A stretch of 43,879 bases of DNA from Gammaproteobacteria bacterium (lineage in GTDB: Bacteria; Pseudomonadota; Gammaproteobacteria; JAADHQ01), in contig JAADHQ010000030.1 of the NCBI GenBank assembly GCA_013151795.1, forward strand, positions 1 through 43,879. The letters are read 5' to 3'. The position numbers and the translations under genes are program-made. Under the pieces are notes generated by a model. It was not told the origin of the DNA. It did not search any database and worked only from the letters and a program-made list of their open reading frames with translations. This document shows positions 8,015-15,315 of the stretch, one piece after another (the first letter of the stretch is position 1; each line of letters opens with the position of its first letter).

Positions 8015-9092
8015 TATTATTCTCCAACGGAATTAGTATTTTAAAAACAGTATTGCCCGGTTCACTGGTGCATTCAATCAAACCGTTATGGCGGTTAATC
8101 AAGGATTGCGCAATGGATAATCCCAGGCCTGTTCCTTCTGCCCGTCCTGTTATCATGGGTAGAAATATTTGTTCTTGTATTTCTTTCGGTATTCCCGGCC
8201 CTGTGTCTATCACTTCAACCAGAACGATTAATTTATATCGCCGGTTGCCTATTGTGTATTGTCGTTTGCTTCTGGTTCTTAATGTTAATGTGCCGCTGTC
8301 AGCCATGGCCTGAATCGCATTTCGAACCAGATTAAGTAACGCCTGGATTAATTGGTCCCGATCTGCATTTATTTCCGGAATACTTGGATCATAATCATGC
8401 ACTATTTCGATTGAATCACCGGCTTCAACTCTAACAAGATTATGCACTCGCTCAAATATTTCATGGATATTAATCATTTCCTTTTTAGGTAATGCTGATG
8501 GCCCCAACATTCGATCAACCAGCTCCTGTAATCGATCTGCTTCTGAAATTATTATCCGGGTATATTCTTTTAACTGCTCATCATCCAGTTCACGTTCAAG
8601 TAATTGTGCAGCACCTCGTAATCCACCCAAAGGATTCTTTACCTCATGCGCCATCCCCCGGACTAATGCTCTAACAGCGTGATTCTGGGAAATTAATTGT
8701 TCTTCTTTACTAATCTGTACTTGCCGTTCCATGTGCTGAATTTCTACCAATAGATTAGGTTCTGCTTCAGGTACAAAAAGAGGGGTGATATTACAATCCA
8801 CCGTTAGTGATCTGCCCCCTGACAAATCCAGCTGTACTTCACGTTTTGTAAACGGATGCCCACGAAGAACAGATTCTTTCATACGATCAGTTAAACTCTG
8901 GTTTTCTATTACAAGTTGAGTCCATAATTTTCCGCATGCTTTACGGCGACTGATTTCAAACAACATTTCACAGGCCGGGTTGATGTAGATGATCATCAAT
9001 GATTCATCCAGCAACAGTAAAGATGTGCCCATATTTTCCATAATCCGTTGCTGTATCGAATCAGGAAATTCAATCTTGGATAAAGACTTCAT
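8007..9092 (-). CDS. ntrB: Nitrogen regulation sensor histidine kinase/phosphatase NtrB
   Basis: NtrB phosphorylates or dephosphorylates NtrC under control of the PII protein; it is soluble. The order is an N-terminal PAS domain (about residues 15-110, with LLLLDESLMIIYINPACEMLF), a dimerisation/phosphoacceptor helix with MAHEVKNPLGG (His149), then the HATPase domain with N box LLNLVRNAIQAM, G1 box DTGPGIP and G2 box GTGLGLSIAQSLI. The frame opens with a TTG at 9101. I chose the ATG three codons later (361 residues; E. coli 349). No strong Shine-Dalgarno is evident for either. It is co-transcribed with ntrC, with overlapping ends. A perfect NtrC-type dyad about 190 bp upstream suggests autoregulation. 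Confidence 0.96.
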   Translation of the reverse strand: MKSLSKIEFPDSIQQRIMENMGTSLLLLDESLMIIYINPACEMLFEISRRKACGKLWTQLVIENQSLTDRMKESVLRGHPFTKREVQLDLSGGRSLTVDCNITPLFVPEAEPNLLVEIQHMERQVQISKEEQLISQNHAVRALVRGMAHEVKNPLGGLRGAAQLLERELDDEQLKEYTRIIISEADRLQELVDRMLGPSALPKKEMINIHEIFERVHNLVRVEAGDSIEIVHDYDPSIPEINADRDQLIQALLNLVRNAIQAMADSGTLTLRTRSKRQYTIGNRRYKLIVLVEVIDTGPGIPKEIQEQIFLPMITGRAEGTGLGLSIAQSLINRHNGLIECTSEPGNTVFKILIPLENNND

Positions 9093-9208
9093 AGATACCA
9101 ACTAGCAATAAACAATCCAGGTTTGCTTTTTTTATATGGATTTCTTACTGCTTTGTGAATGATTAGAAAAATAGTTAATAATATCATGGAGATACGATTA
9201 TGGTCGTT

Positions 9209-9234
9209 CCTTGATATCAAGGTAATAAATTACC
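9209..9234. promoter_or_regulatory. Two abutting dyads upstream of ntrB
   Basis: CCTTGATATCAAGG (9209-9222) is a perfect 14-bp palindrome. It overlaps by two bases GGTAATAAATTACC (9221-9234), which has 6-bp arms around AA. Both lie between the NtrC site and the ntrB start. They could be an operator pair for an unknown regulator or alternative RNA hairpins in the ntrBC leader. Confidence 0.4.
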
Positions 9235-9281
9235 ACCCGGAATAAATAAGTAATTATATCGACAATAGTATACATTAAATC

Positions 9282-9296
9282 GCACCAATTTGGTGC
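9282..9296. promoter_or_regulatory. NtrC-binding site upstream of ntrB
   Basis: GCACCA-ATT-TGGTGC is a perfect dyad matching the NtrC consensus (GCACC-N5-GGTGC with A/T in the middle). It lies about 190 bp upstream of the ntrB start and 40 bp past the end of the DUF4124 gene. E. coli glnL also has an NtrC site in front of it, used for autoregulation. No sigma-54 element was seen here, so repression or enhancer sharing is equally possible. Confidence 0.75.
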
Positions 9297-9336
9297 AATT
9301 TATTTTTCTTGTTATTATTTTAGTAGGAATTAATGC

Positions 9337-9879
9337 TTATTTAGCTTGTGTTTTAAATCTACGCTGTAAAACAGACTGGCGAAACAAGTGAAATGCGACC
9401 GTGCCTGAACTCTTTACTATATTGCCATCAGAATTGATTATTTTAGCGCTAAGCTTATGCGTACCTCTGTCAACGCCTTTATATGTATAACGAGGGCTGG
9501 ATATTCTGGTGCCTTTTCCATCAAGGGCAAGAATAATTTTATGCCCGGATTGTAATCTGGGTGTCACTTGCATGGATACACTGACAATGCCCGGATTACT
9601 TCTGATAGTTGTATCATTTGCGGGACTGGTAATTTTAAAGTCCGTATAGGTAAACTCTTTGGCGGGCTGAACATTTCTTGTTGATGAAACATGGTTAGAT
9701 TTTCTGGCATGGCTTTTATACACGGGAAATACGGGTATATCTACTATCTCAGCACCTTTTTGAGGTTTGTCAGAATATACAACCACGCCATTATCATCTA
9801 CCCAGCGATAAACTGCTGCTTGCACATTGAACGTAACGATTAAACTTAAAATTATTACTTGCCCTAACAATCTCATCAC
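9337..9879 (-). CDS. Exported DUF4124-domain protein
   Basis: The 180-residue protein starts with a clear signal peptide (hydrophobic stretch about 4-20 ending in VQAA). A DUF4124 domain follows at once: AVYRWVDDNGVVVYSDKPQKGAE. The remainder (about 75-165) is predicted beta-rich, with VSMQVTPRLQSGHKIILALDG and GTHKLSAKIIN, suggesting an Ig-like fold. The protein is therefore likely periplasmic. Its function is unknown. In many gammaproteobacteria a DUF4124 gene lies between glnA and ntrBC, as here, but no biochemical link to nitrogen control is established to my knowledge. It is separated from glnA by a strong terminator, so it probably has its own promoter. Family call sure; role unknown. 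Confidence 0.85.
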   Translation of the reverse strand: MMRLLGQVIILSLIVTFNVQAAVYRWVDDNGVVVYSDKPQKGAEIVDIPVFPVYKSHARKSNHVSSTRNVQPAKEFTYTDFKITSPANDTTIRSNPGIVSVSMQVTPRLQSGHKIILALDGKGTRISSPRYTYKGVDRGTHKLSAKIINSDGNIVKSSGTVAFHLFRQSVLQRRFKTQAK

Positions 9880-9923
9880 TTGTATTCCCTGATATTTAAT
9901 ATGCTATCTCAAGTATATGCTAT

Positions 9924-9953
9924 AAAAACGAAAAACGCCCCCAACTGGAGGCG
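9924..9953 (-). terminator. Intrinsic terminator of glnA
   Basis: Read on the minus strand, CGCCTCC and GGGGGCG form a 7-bp stem (one G-U) around the loop AGTT, followed directly by TTTTTCGTTTTT. Stem 9936-9953, T-tract 9924-9935. This is a canonical Rho-independent terminator about 70 bp after the glnA stop. Confidence 0.93.
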
Positions 9954-10020
9954 CTTAACGGTAATTTAATATTCAGGAAGCTCTGATTTATCCACAAACG
10001 GGGCAGAGCCGCCTTAAATA

Positions 10021-11427
10021 TTACAAGCTGTAATACATATCAAACTCTACTGGATGAGTAGACATGCGTAAACGTGTCACTTCTTCCATTTTAAGTGCAA
10101 TAAAACCATCGATCATATCATCTGTAAATACACCACCTTCAGTGAGGAACTTACGATCAGCATCAAGTTCTTCCAATGCCTGATCAAATGAATGACAAAC
10201 TTGTGGAATGGTTGCTTCTTCTTCAGGAGGAAGATCATAAAGATCTTTATCCATCGCATCTCCAGGATGAATTTTATTTTTAATTCCATCAAGGCCAGCC
10301 ATCAGATAAGCTGCAAAACAAAGGTAAGGATTTGCTGTTGAATCACCAAAACGAACCTCGATGCGGCGTCCTTTAGGATTAGATATAAAAGGTATACGAA
10401 TAGAGGCAGAACGATTACGAGCAGAATATGCCAGCATTACAGGTGCTTCAAACCCAGGAACCAATCTTTTATAGCTATTGGTTGAGGAGTTTGCAAATGC
10501 ATTCAGTGCACGAGCATGTTTGATAATGCCGCCAATGTAGTAAAGAGCGATATCTGATAAGCCACCATATTTTTTGCCGTCAAACAGGTTCTTGCCACCT
10601 TTAAATAATGACATATGAACGTGCATACCATTACCATTGTCACCGACAATTGGTTTAGGCATAAATGTAGCTGTTTTGCCATAAGCATGCGCAACATTTT
10701 GAACAACGTATTTCAGAATCTGTACTTCATCTGCCTTGCTTACCAATGTATTAAAACCGGAACCAATTTCACACTGGCCAGCCGTTGCAACTTCGTGATG
10801 ATGTACTTCTGTATCAACGCCCATATCATTAAGAGCAAGACACATTGCCGAACGAATATCATGTAGGGAATCAACAGGAGGAACAGGGAAATAACCCCCT
10901 TTAACACCAGGACGATGCCCCATGTTGCCGTCAGCATAAACTTTTTCCGAGTTCCAGCTGGCTTCTTCTGAATCAATCTTTACGAAACAACCTGATAAAT
11001 CAGAACCATAACGAACATCATCAAGAATAAAGAATTCATTTTCAGGTCCAAAGTAAGCCTTGTCTGCAATTTTCGTTGATTTTAAATAGGCTTCTGCACG
11101 ATTGGCAACAGAACGTGGATCACGCTCATAACCTTGCATCGTTGCAGGCTCAAGGATGTCACATGTGATGTTCATGGTCATATCATCGAAAAATGGATCG
11201 AGGACAGCCGTAGATGCATCTGGCATAAGGATCATGTCTGATTCATTAATGCCTTTCCAGCCTGCAATACTGGAACCGTCAAACATCTTGCCTTCTTTAA
11301 AGAAACCCGCATTTACTTCATGCGCAGGTAACGTTACGTGTTGTTCCTTACCAATGGTGTCGGTAAAACGCATATCAACGAATTTTACATCGTTGTCCTT
11401 CATCAATTTTAAAACTTTTGCGGACAT
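10021..11427 (-). CDS. glnA: Glutamine synthetase, type I (adenylylation-regulated)
   Basis: The enzyme makes glutamine from glutamate, ammonia and ATP as a cytosolic dodecamer and is the main entry for ammonia. The 468 residues match E. coli (469). Visible signatures are [10 protein letters not shown], the metal/substrate segment [29 protein letters not shown], and [20 protein letters not shown] contains Tyr397, the site adenylylated by GlnE, so this is the beta-type enzyme under covalent control. A strong GGAGGAG precedes the ATG. Upstream lie a sigma-54 promoter and two NtrC sites, and downstream a strong terminator. It is therefore probably transcribed alone, separate from the DUF4124 and ntrBC genes that follow on the same strand. 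Confidence 0.98.
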   Translation of the reverse strand: MSAKVLKLMKDNDVKFVDMRFTDTIGKEQHVTLPAHEVNAGFFKEGKMFDGSSIAGWKGINESDMILMPDASTAVLDPFFDDMTMNITCDILEPATMQGYERDPRSVANRAEAYLKSTKIADKAYFGPENEFFILDDVRYGSDLSGCFVKIDSEEASWNSEKVYADGNMGHRPGVKGGYFPVPPVDSLHDIRSAMCLALNDMGVDTEVHHHEVATAGQCEIGSGFNTLVSKADEVQILKYVVQNVAHAYGKTATFMPKPIVGDNGNGMHVHMSLFKGGKNLFDGKKYGGLSDIALYYIGGIIKHARALNAFANSSTNSYKRLVPGFEAPVMLAYSARNRSASIRIPFISNPKGRRIEVRFGDSTANPYLCFAAYLMAGLDGIKNKIHPGDAMDKDLYDLPPEEEATIPQVCHSFDQALEELDADRKFLTEGGVFTDDMIDGFIALKMEEVTRLRMSTHPVEFDMYYSL

Positions 11428-11525
11428 TCGCCACTCCTCCAGGATCTTCTTTTATAAAAAACTACACTAGTCCGGCTTTCAATCCGGGCTGGTGAGCGTC
11501 AATTAACTTTAGCCTAACTGTAATT

Positions 11526-11541
11526 TGCATAAAATATGCCA
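11526..11541 (-). promoter_or_regulatory. Sigma-54 (-24/-12) promoter of glnA
   Basis: On the minus strand TGGCATATTTTATGCA matches TGGCACG-N4-TTGCA, with GG and GC in exactly the required spacing. It predicts a start near 11515, about 88 nt before the ATG. Two NtrC sites lie upstream at about -97 and -128. Confidence 0.85.
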
Positions 11542-11604
11542 TGCAAATTATTTATTATAATTCAATTGCTTGGTTACATACTTATTATCATTACGTATAA
11601 AGAA

Positions 11605-11619
11605 GCACAAAAATGATGC
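11605..11619. promoter_or_regulatory. NtrC site, proximal, of glnA
   Basis: GCACAA-AAA-TGATGC matches 10 of 12 arm positions of GCACCA-N3-TGGTGC with the right spacing. Its centre is about 97 bp upstream of the predicted glnA start. Confidence 0.7.
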
Positions 11620-11635
11620 GTACTTGTCTTAAAAT

Positions 11636-11650
11636 GCACCAATATTGTAC
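11636..11650. promoter_or_regulatory. NtrC site, distal, of glnA
   Basis: GCACCA-ATA-TTGTAC has one perfect half-site and two mismatches in the other. It is centred 31 bp, about three helical turns, from the proximal site, like the paired enhancer sites of E. coli glnA. It abuts the end of the upstream cation-efflux gene. Confidence 0.7.
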
Positions 11651-11651
11651 C

Positions 11652-12788
11652 TTAATAAAAACCGACTCTTACTTCACCAATCTCATCCAGTTTTTTACTG
11701 GCCTGAATCAATGTATCTGATATTACCCGAGCTGTCATTTCATCACTACATATTTCGATAGGTAATTGCAGATCAACATGAATCTTACCATCTAAATAGT
11801 GCAATGTAATAGCCTGAATTTGATCCGCAGCAGCAATACCTGACCAACAATCACGCAACTTGTTGCTGATTTCGCCCCGCAACGGCAAATGGCCACTCGG
11901 CTGTGCATTTTCATCATCTTCAGGGTCGATATGAACCATAACATCAGTTACTTCATCAAACTCATGGATCAACCGTTGTCGAACAGTTTCACTTATATGA
12001 TGCCCTTCGGACACGCTCAAATGCGAAGCTACCTGAATATGTACATCAATTAGCGCATCGGCACCCATACGTCGCGTTCGTAATAAATGCAGGTTTTCGA
12101 CACCATCCAGATGCTGAATATAATGACGAATTTTTTCTACCCGCTCTGTTTCCAGTGCCGTATCTACCAACTCACGAATACTGTGCCATGCCAGATCCCA
12201 GCCGATTTTAGCGATCATGTATACAACACCAATAGTAGCAATCGCATCAAGATAACTTAACCCGGCCATCGATCCGACAATACCAATAAGCACGATGATG
12301 GATGAAATAGCATCACTGCGACTATGCCAGGCATTGGCCTTTAATAAATTTGAACGCAACCGTTCTGCTGTATGCATGGTGTACTGGTAGATTGCTTCCT
12401 TTGAAATAATAGAAACCAGTGCTGCGCTAAAGGCCAGCCAACCCGGATGCATTTGCAGCTCCGGATGAAACAGCCTGTTAATTGCGTCATAACCAATGCC
12501 TAGAGCAACTGCAAGTAGTGCGAAACCAAGCGCAACTGTTGTCATCGTTTCTATTCTGGCGTGACCATACGGGTGATCTTCATCAGCTTCACGACTGCCA
12601 TGCTTGGCTGCAAACAGAACCATCACATCAGTTACCAGATCAGATAAAGAATGGATACCATCTGCAATCAGTGCCTGTGAACTTCCAACATAACCCGTTA
12701 CTATTTTACCAATACCCAGAACAAGATCCAGCGCTGCACCAATCAGGGTGACACGTTTGATTTCAATATAACGTTGGTCTACATCCAC
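11652..12788 (-). CDS. Cation diffusion facilitator (CDF) family efflux transporter
   Basis: CDF proteins export divalent metals (Zn, Fe, Co, Mn and others) from the cytosol in exchange for protons as inner-membrane dimers. Six membrane helices are predicted in the first 215 residues. Transport-site motifs are IADGIHSLSDLVTD (helix 2, with His46 and Asp50) and NAWHSRSDAISS (helix 5). The conserved DHPYGHARIET loop lies between helices 2 and 3. The cytosolic C-terminal domain (VENLHLLRTRRMG, ALIDVHIQV) is followed by an extra domain of about 90 residues that ends the protein at 378, longer than FieF (300). Metal specificity cannot be read reliably. The ATG lies 2 bp after the tusA stop, so the two are almost certainly one operon. 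Confidence 0.92.
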   Translation of the reverse strand: MDVDQRYIEIKRVTLIGAALDLVLGIGKIVTGYVGSSQALIADGIHSLSDLVTDVMVLFAAKHGSREADEDHPYGHARIETMTTVALGFALLAVALGIGYDAINRLFHPELQMHPGWLAFSAALVSIISKEAIYQYTMHTAERLRSNLLKANAWHSRSDAISSIIVLIGIVGSMAGLSYLDAIATIGVVYMIAKIGWDLAWHSIRELVDTALETERVEKIRHYIQHLDGVENLHLLRTRRMGADALIDVHIQVASHLSVSEGHHISETVRQRLIHEFDEVTDVMVHIDPEDDENAQPSGHLPLRGEISNKLRDCWSGIAAADQIQAITLHYLDGKIHVDLQLPIEICSDEMTARVISDTLIQASKKLDEIGEVRVGFY

Positions 12789-12790
12789 GG

Positions 12791-13018
12791 TTATCGCATC
12801 ACTTCAATTTTTATTAATACCTGCGTTTCATTCTGTTCGGCCACTAATACTTTATGACCGTTTATTCGACACCAGGCACCAACATCATTTAATGCGCCAG
12901 GGTCGGTACACACAATTTCCAGAATATCGCCGTTGTTTAATTCCGCTACTCGATCCTGCGTTTTTATTACAGGCATCGGACAGAGTAATCCACTTGCATC
13001 CAGTTTAAATTCAGCCAT
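12791..13018 (-). CDS. tusA: Sulfur-carrier protein TusA
   Basis: TusA proteins accept persulfide sulfur on a conserved Cys and pass it on, classically to TusBCD/TusE/MnmA for tRNA thiolation, and in sulfur oxidisers to the Dsr or Hdr-like pathways. The 75-residue protein has the diagnostic LDASGLLCPMPVIKT segment with Cys13 in CPMP, followed by the usual beta-alpha-beta-beta pattern. Further Cys residues occur at positions near 37 and 49. It is followed by a CDF transporter (2-bp gap) and preceded, 77 bp upstream on the same strand, by a thiouridylase-like PP-loop gene. That context favours a tRNA-sulfur role, but no TusBCDE or DsrEFH is in the window. Confidence 0.95.
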   Translation of the reverse strand: MAEFKLDASGLLCPMPVIKTQDRVAELNNGDILEIVCTDPGALNDVGAWCRINGHKVLVAEQNETQVLIKIEVMR

Positions 13019-13095
13019 TATTTTATCTTTAATTTCTCTATAATTTAATTTTATACATTATTGTAAATACGTATTTAAACCTATAAAAACAGGCT

Positions 13096-14139
13096 TTATA
13101 CGGACCAACTCGCTGGCATCTCTGATATACCAATCGGCTTCACCCTGATTAAATCAATTTCTCCGTTAATCTGACGTAATTCAACTTCCACTTCATTTTC
13201 CAGCTTTCCTTTACTGTAACGCGCCGCGATACGTGCGGCCAGTTGACAGTCTTCTGCGCTAGGTTGGCCATCCAGCAAAACCAGTGGCCCGGAGTGGCTA
13301 ATTGTTTTAATCGATATAAAACGATTACGGTAACCTTGCATGAAATTTACTTCGCCTTCTTCACGAGCAATAATCAATTTGAAATTTTTTGCAGGTCGAA
13401 TATGGCGACCTACCTTTAATAACATAATATCATCCATTTCATATTCTTTATTCCCGCGAGCATCCCAAAGGTCCACCAGTTTTTTTGAATAATGTTCATC
13501 CGTAAGAAAACAGCAACCACCAGCAGGTTGCGCATAATCATCAAAACCGTAATGTTCAGCCAACGCCATTTGCGGCTTGCGTGATCGCCCATGAAAGTCG
13601 AGCAACTCATCCCGTGTAACCCAGCCCTCACGCTCTGGTAAAGTAGGTTCAAAATGTTTCGCACATAACGGCCGTAACAACCGATCGCCCGCCCCCGACT
13701 CTTGTGCAATAACCGGCATGGTATCTTTACGTTGAGACATAGGCCGTTGGCCCATTACTTCGCCGGTAATAATAAAATCAAAATCATTTTTTTCAATCCA
13801 TACCAGTGCCTGTTGAACCATGAAAGTTTTGCAGTCATGGCACGGATTCATATTGGCGCCATATCCGTGTTTTGGATTGATTAATACGTCTTTATATTTT
13901 TCGATAACATCAATGATATGTAATTTAATACCCAATGTTTCTGCAACCCAAAGGGCATTGTTGCGTTTGGGTTTTGCCTTGTCTTTTTTACGAATGGCAT
14001 GGGTATGACCTTCTACACAAAAACCGGTGTAGAAATTAATACCTTCAACATGGACGCCTTGCTCCATAATGACCTTGGTAGCCAATAGTGAATCCAGTCC
14101 TCCGGATATAAGGGAGACAGCTTTAATTTTTCGAGTCAT
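13096..14139 (-). CDS. ThiI/MnmA-like PP-loop protein with NFACT-R-like C-terminal domain (tRNA thiolation family)
   Basis: The protein has an N-terminal PP-loop ATPase domain with SGGLDS at residues 12-17, the adenylating motif of tRNA thiouridylases and relatives. A CxxC (PCHDC, Cys100 and Cys103) and a second pair (GGCCFLTDE, Cys209-210) suggest sulfur transfer or Fe-S binding. Residues from about 230, with LLKVGRHIRPAKNFKLIIAR and FMQGYRNRF, resemble the NFACT-R RNA-binding domain found at the end of this family. It is often annotated as tRNA (5-methylaminomethyl-2-thiouridylate) methyltransferase, a name inherited from early MnmA naming. It is not true MnmA or ThiI, as THUMP and rhodanese domains are lacking. 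The ATG at 14137-14139 gives 347 residues; the frame extends further but the added part is not conserved. tusA follows. Exact product unknown. Confidence 0.78.
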   Translation of the reverse strand: MTRKIKAVSLISGGLDSLLATKVIMEQGVHVEGINFYTGFCVEGHTHAIRKKDKAKPKRNNALWVAETLGIKLHIIDVIEKYKDVLINPKHGYGANMNPCHDCKTFMVQQALVWIEKNDFDFIITGEVMGQRPMSQRKDTMPVIAQESGAGDRLLRPLCAKHFEPTLPEREGWVTRDELLDFHGRSRKPQMALAEHYGFDDYAQPAGGCCFLTDEHYSKKLVDLWDARGNKEYEMDDIMLLKVGRHIRPAKNFKLIIAREEGEVNFMQGYRNRFISIKTISHSGPLVLLDGQPSAEDCQLAARIAARYSKGKLENEVEVELRQINGEIDLIRVKPIGISEMPASWSV

Positions 14140-14348
14140 GATGATTATCGGGGTAATAGTGATCAGGGGCGATATTATACCCCCTGAACCAGATTCAAGC
14201 ATAGAACAGGCTTTGCTTTATTAAAATATCCTGCTTTCAAACCGTGAAAGGTGGCCTTTATGTATCATTTCATGCGAATTTTATGTTTCCGGTCAATTAA
14301 TTACCCAAATAAACTGCATTTTTGTTTAATGGCAGCCTCTGAGCAAGT

Positions 14349-14354
14349 TATAAT
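14349..14354 (+). promoter_or_regulatory. Candidate -10 box of the glyQS operon
   Basis: A perfect TATAAT lies 38 bp before the glyQ ATG in the divergent gap with the PP-loop gene. No good -35 hexamer is at 16-18 bp; the TTGTTT at 14322-14327 is too far. Low certainty. Confidence 0.35.
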
Positions 14355-14391
14355 CACACACTTATTATTGTTGTAGCTGGACTGATTGAAA

Positions 14392-15315
14392 ATGGCAAAG
14401 AAAAAATTGGCGGATGTCTCAACTTTTCAGGGACTTATACAGGCATTACAAGCATACTGGGCTGAACAGGGCTGCATCCTCATTCAACCCTATGATATGG
14501 AGGTTGGTGCAGGTACATTCCATACCGCCACTTTTCTACGCTCTATTGGCCCGGAGCCCTGGAGAGCAGCCTATGTTCAACCATCCAGACGACCCACTGA
14601 CGGGCGTTATGGCGAAAACCCTAACCGTCTGCAACATTATTACCAGTTTCAGGTTGTCTTGAAACCTTCACCGCTAGACATACAGGATCTTTACCTTAAC
14701 TCATTGAAAATGCTAGGTATTGACCCCTTGGTTCATGATATTCGTTTTGTCGAGGATAACTGGGAATCACCTACTCTTGGTGCATGGGGACTGGGTTGGG
14801 AAGTCTGGCTAAATGGTATGGAAGTTACCCAGTTTACCTACTTTCAACAAGTAGGCTCGCTTGATTGCGAACCGGTAACAGGTGAAATAACCTATGGCCT
14901 CGAACGCATAGCCATGTATTTGCAAGGTGTTAAAAGTGTCTACGACCTTGTCTGGACAAATGGGCCCGATGGGCCTGTGACCTATGGCGATGTCTTTCAC
15001 CAGAATGAGGTCGAAATGTCTGCCTATAACTTTGAACACGCCAATGTACCTGGCTTGTTTAACTGGTTTGATAACTGTGAACATGAAGGCAACAATCTGA
15101 TCGAGCTTGATTTGCCACTACCCGCCTATGAAATGATGATGAAGGCCTCCCATACATTCAATCTGCTGGATGCCAGGAACGCAATCTCGGTTACAGAACG
15201 AGCAAGTTATATAGGCCGTATTCGTGCCTTGTCACGCGCAGTCGCTGCAAAATATTACGAAAGCCGTGAAAAACTCGGGTTCCCCATGCTTAAATCCAGC
15301 AAGAGGAGCAAATAA
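14392..15315 (+). CDS. glyQ: Glycine--tRNA ligase, alpha subunit
   Basis: GlyQ carries the class II catalytic core that makes glycyl-adenylate and charges tRNA-Gly within the alpha2beta2 enzyme of most bacteria. The 307 residues match the family (E. coli 303). Visible signatures are [56 protein letters not shown] with the class II motif 2, and [15 protein letters not shown], motif 3. The ATG at 14392 is used; a TTG two codons upstream is the alternative. The stop TAA overlaps the glyS ATG (TAATG), so the two subunits are made in coupled fashion. Confidence 0.98.
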   Translation: MAKKKLADVSTFQGLIQALQAYWAEQGCILIQPYDMEVGAGTFHTATFLRSIGPEPWRAAYVQPSRRPTDGRYGENPNRLQHYYQFQVVLKPSPLDIQDLYLNSLKMLGIDPLVHDIRFVEDNWESPTLGAWGLGWEVWLNGMEVTQFTYFQQVGSLDCEPVTGEITYGLERIAMYLQGVKSVYDLVWTNGPDGPVTYGDVFHQNEVEMSAYNFEHANVPGLFNWFDNCEHEGNNLIELDLPLPAYEMMMKASHTFNLLDARNAISVTERASYIGRIRALSRAVAAKYYESREKLGFPMLKSSKRSK

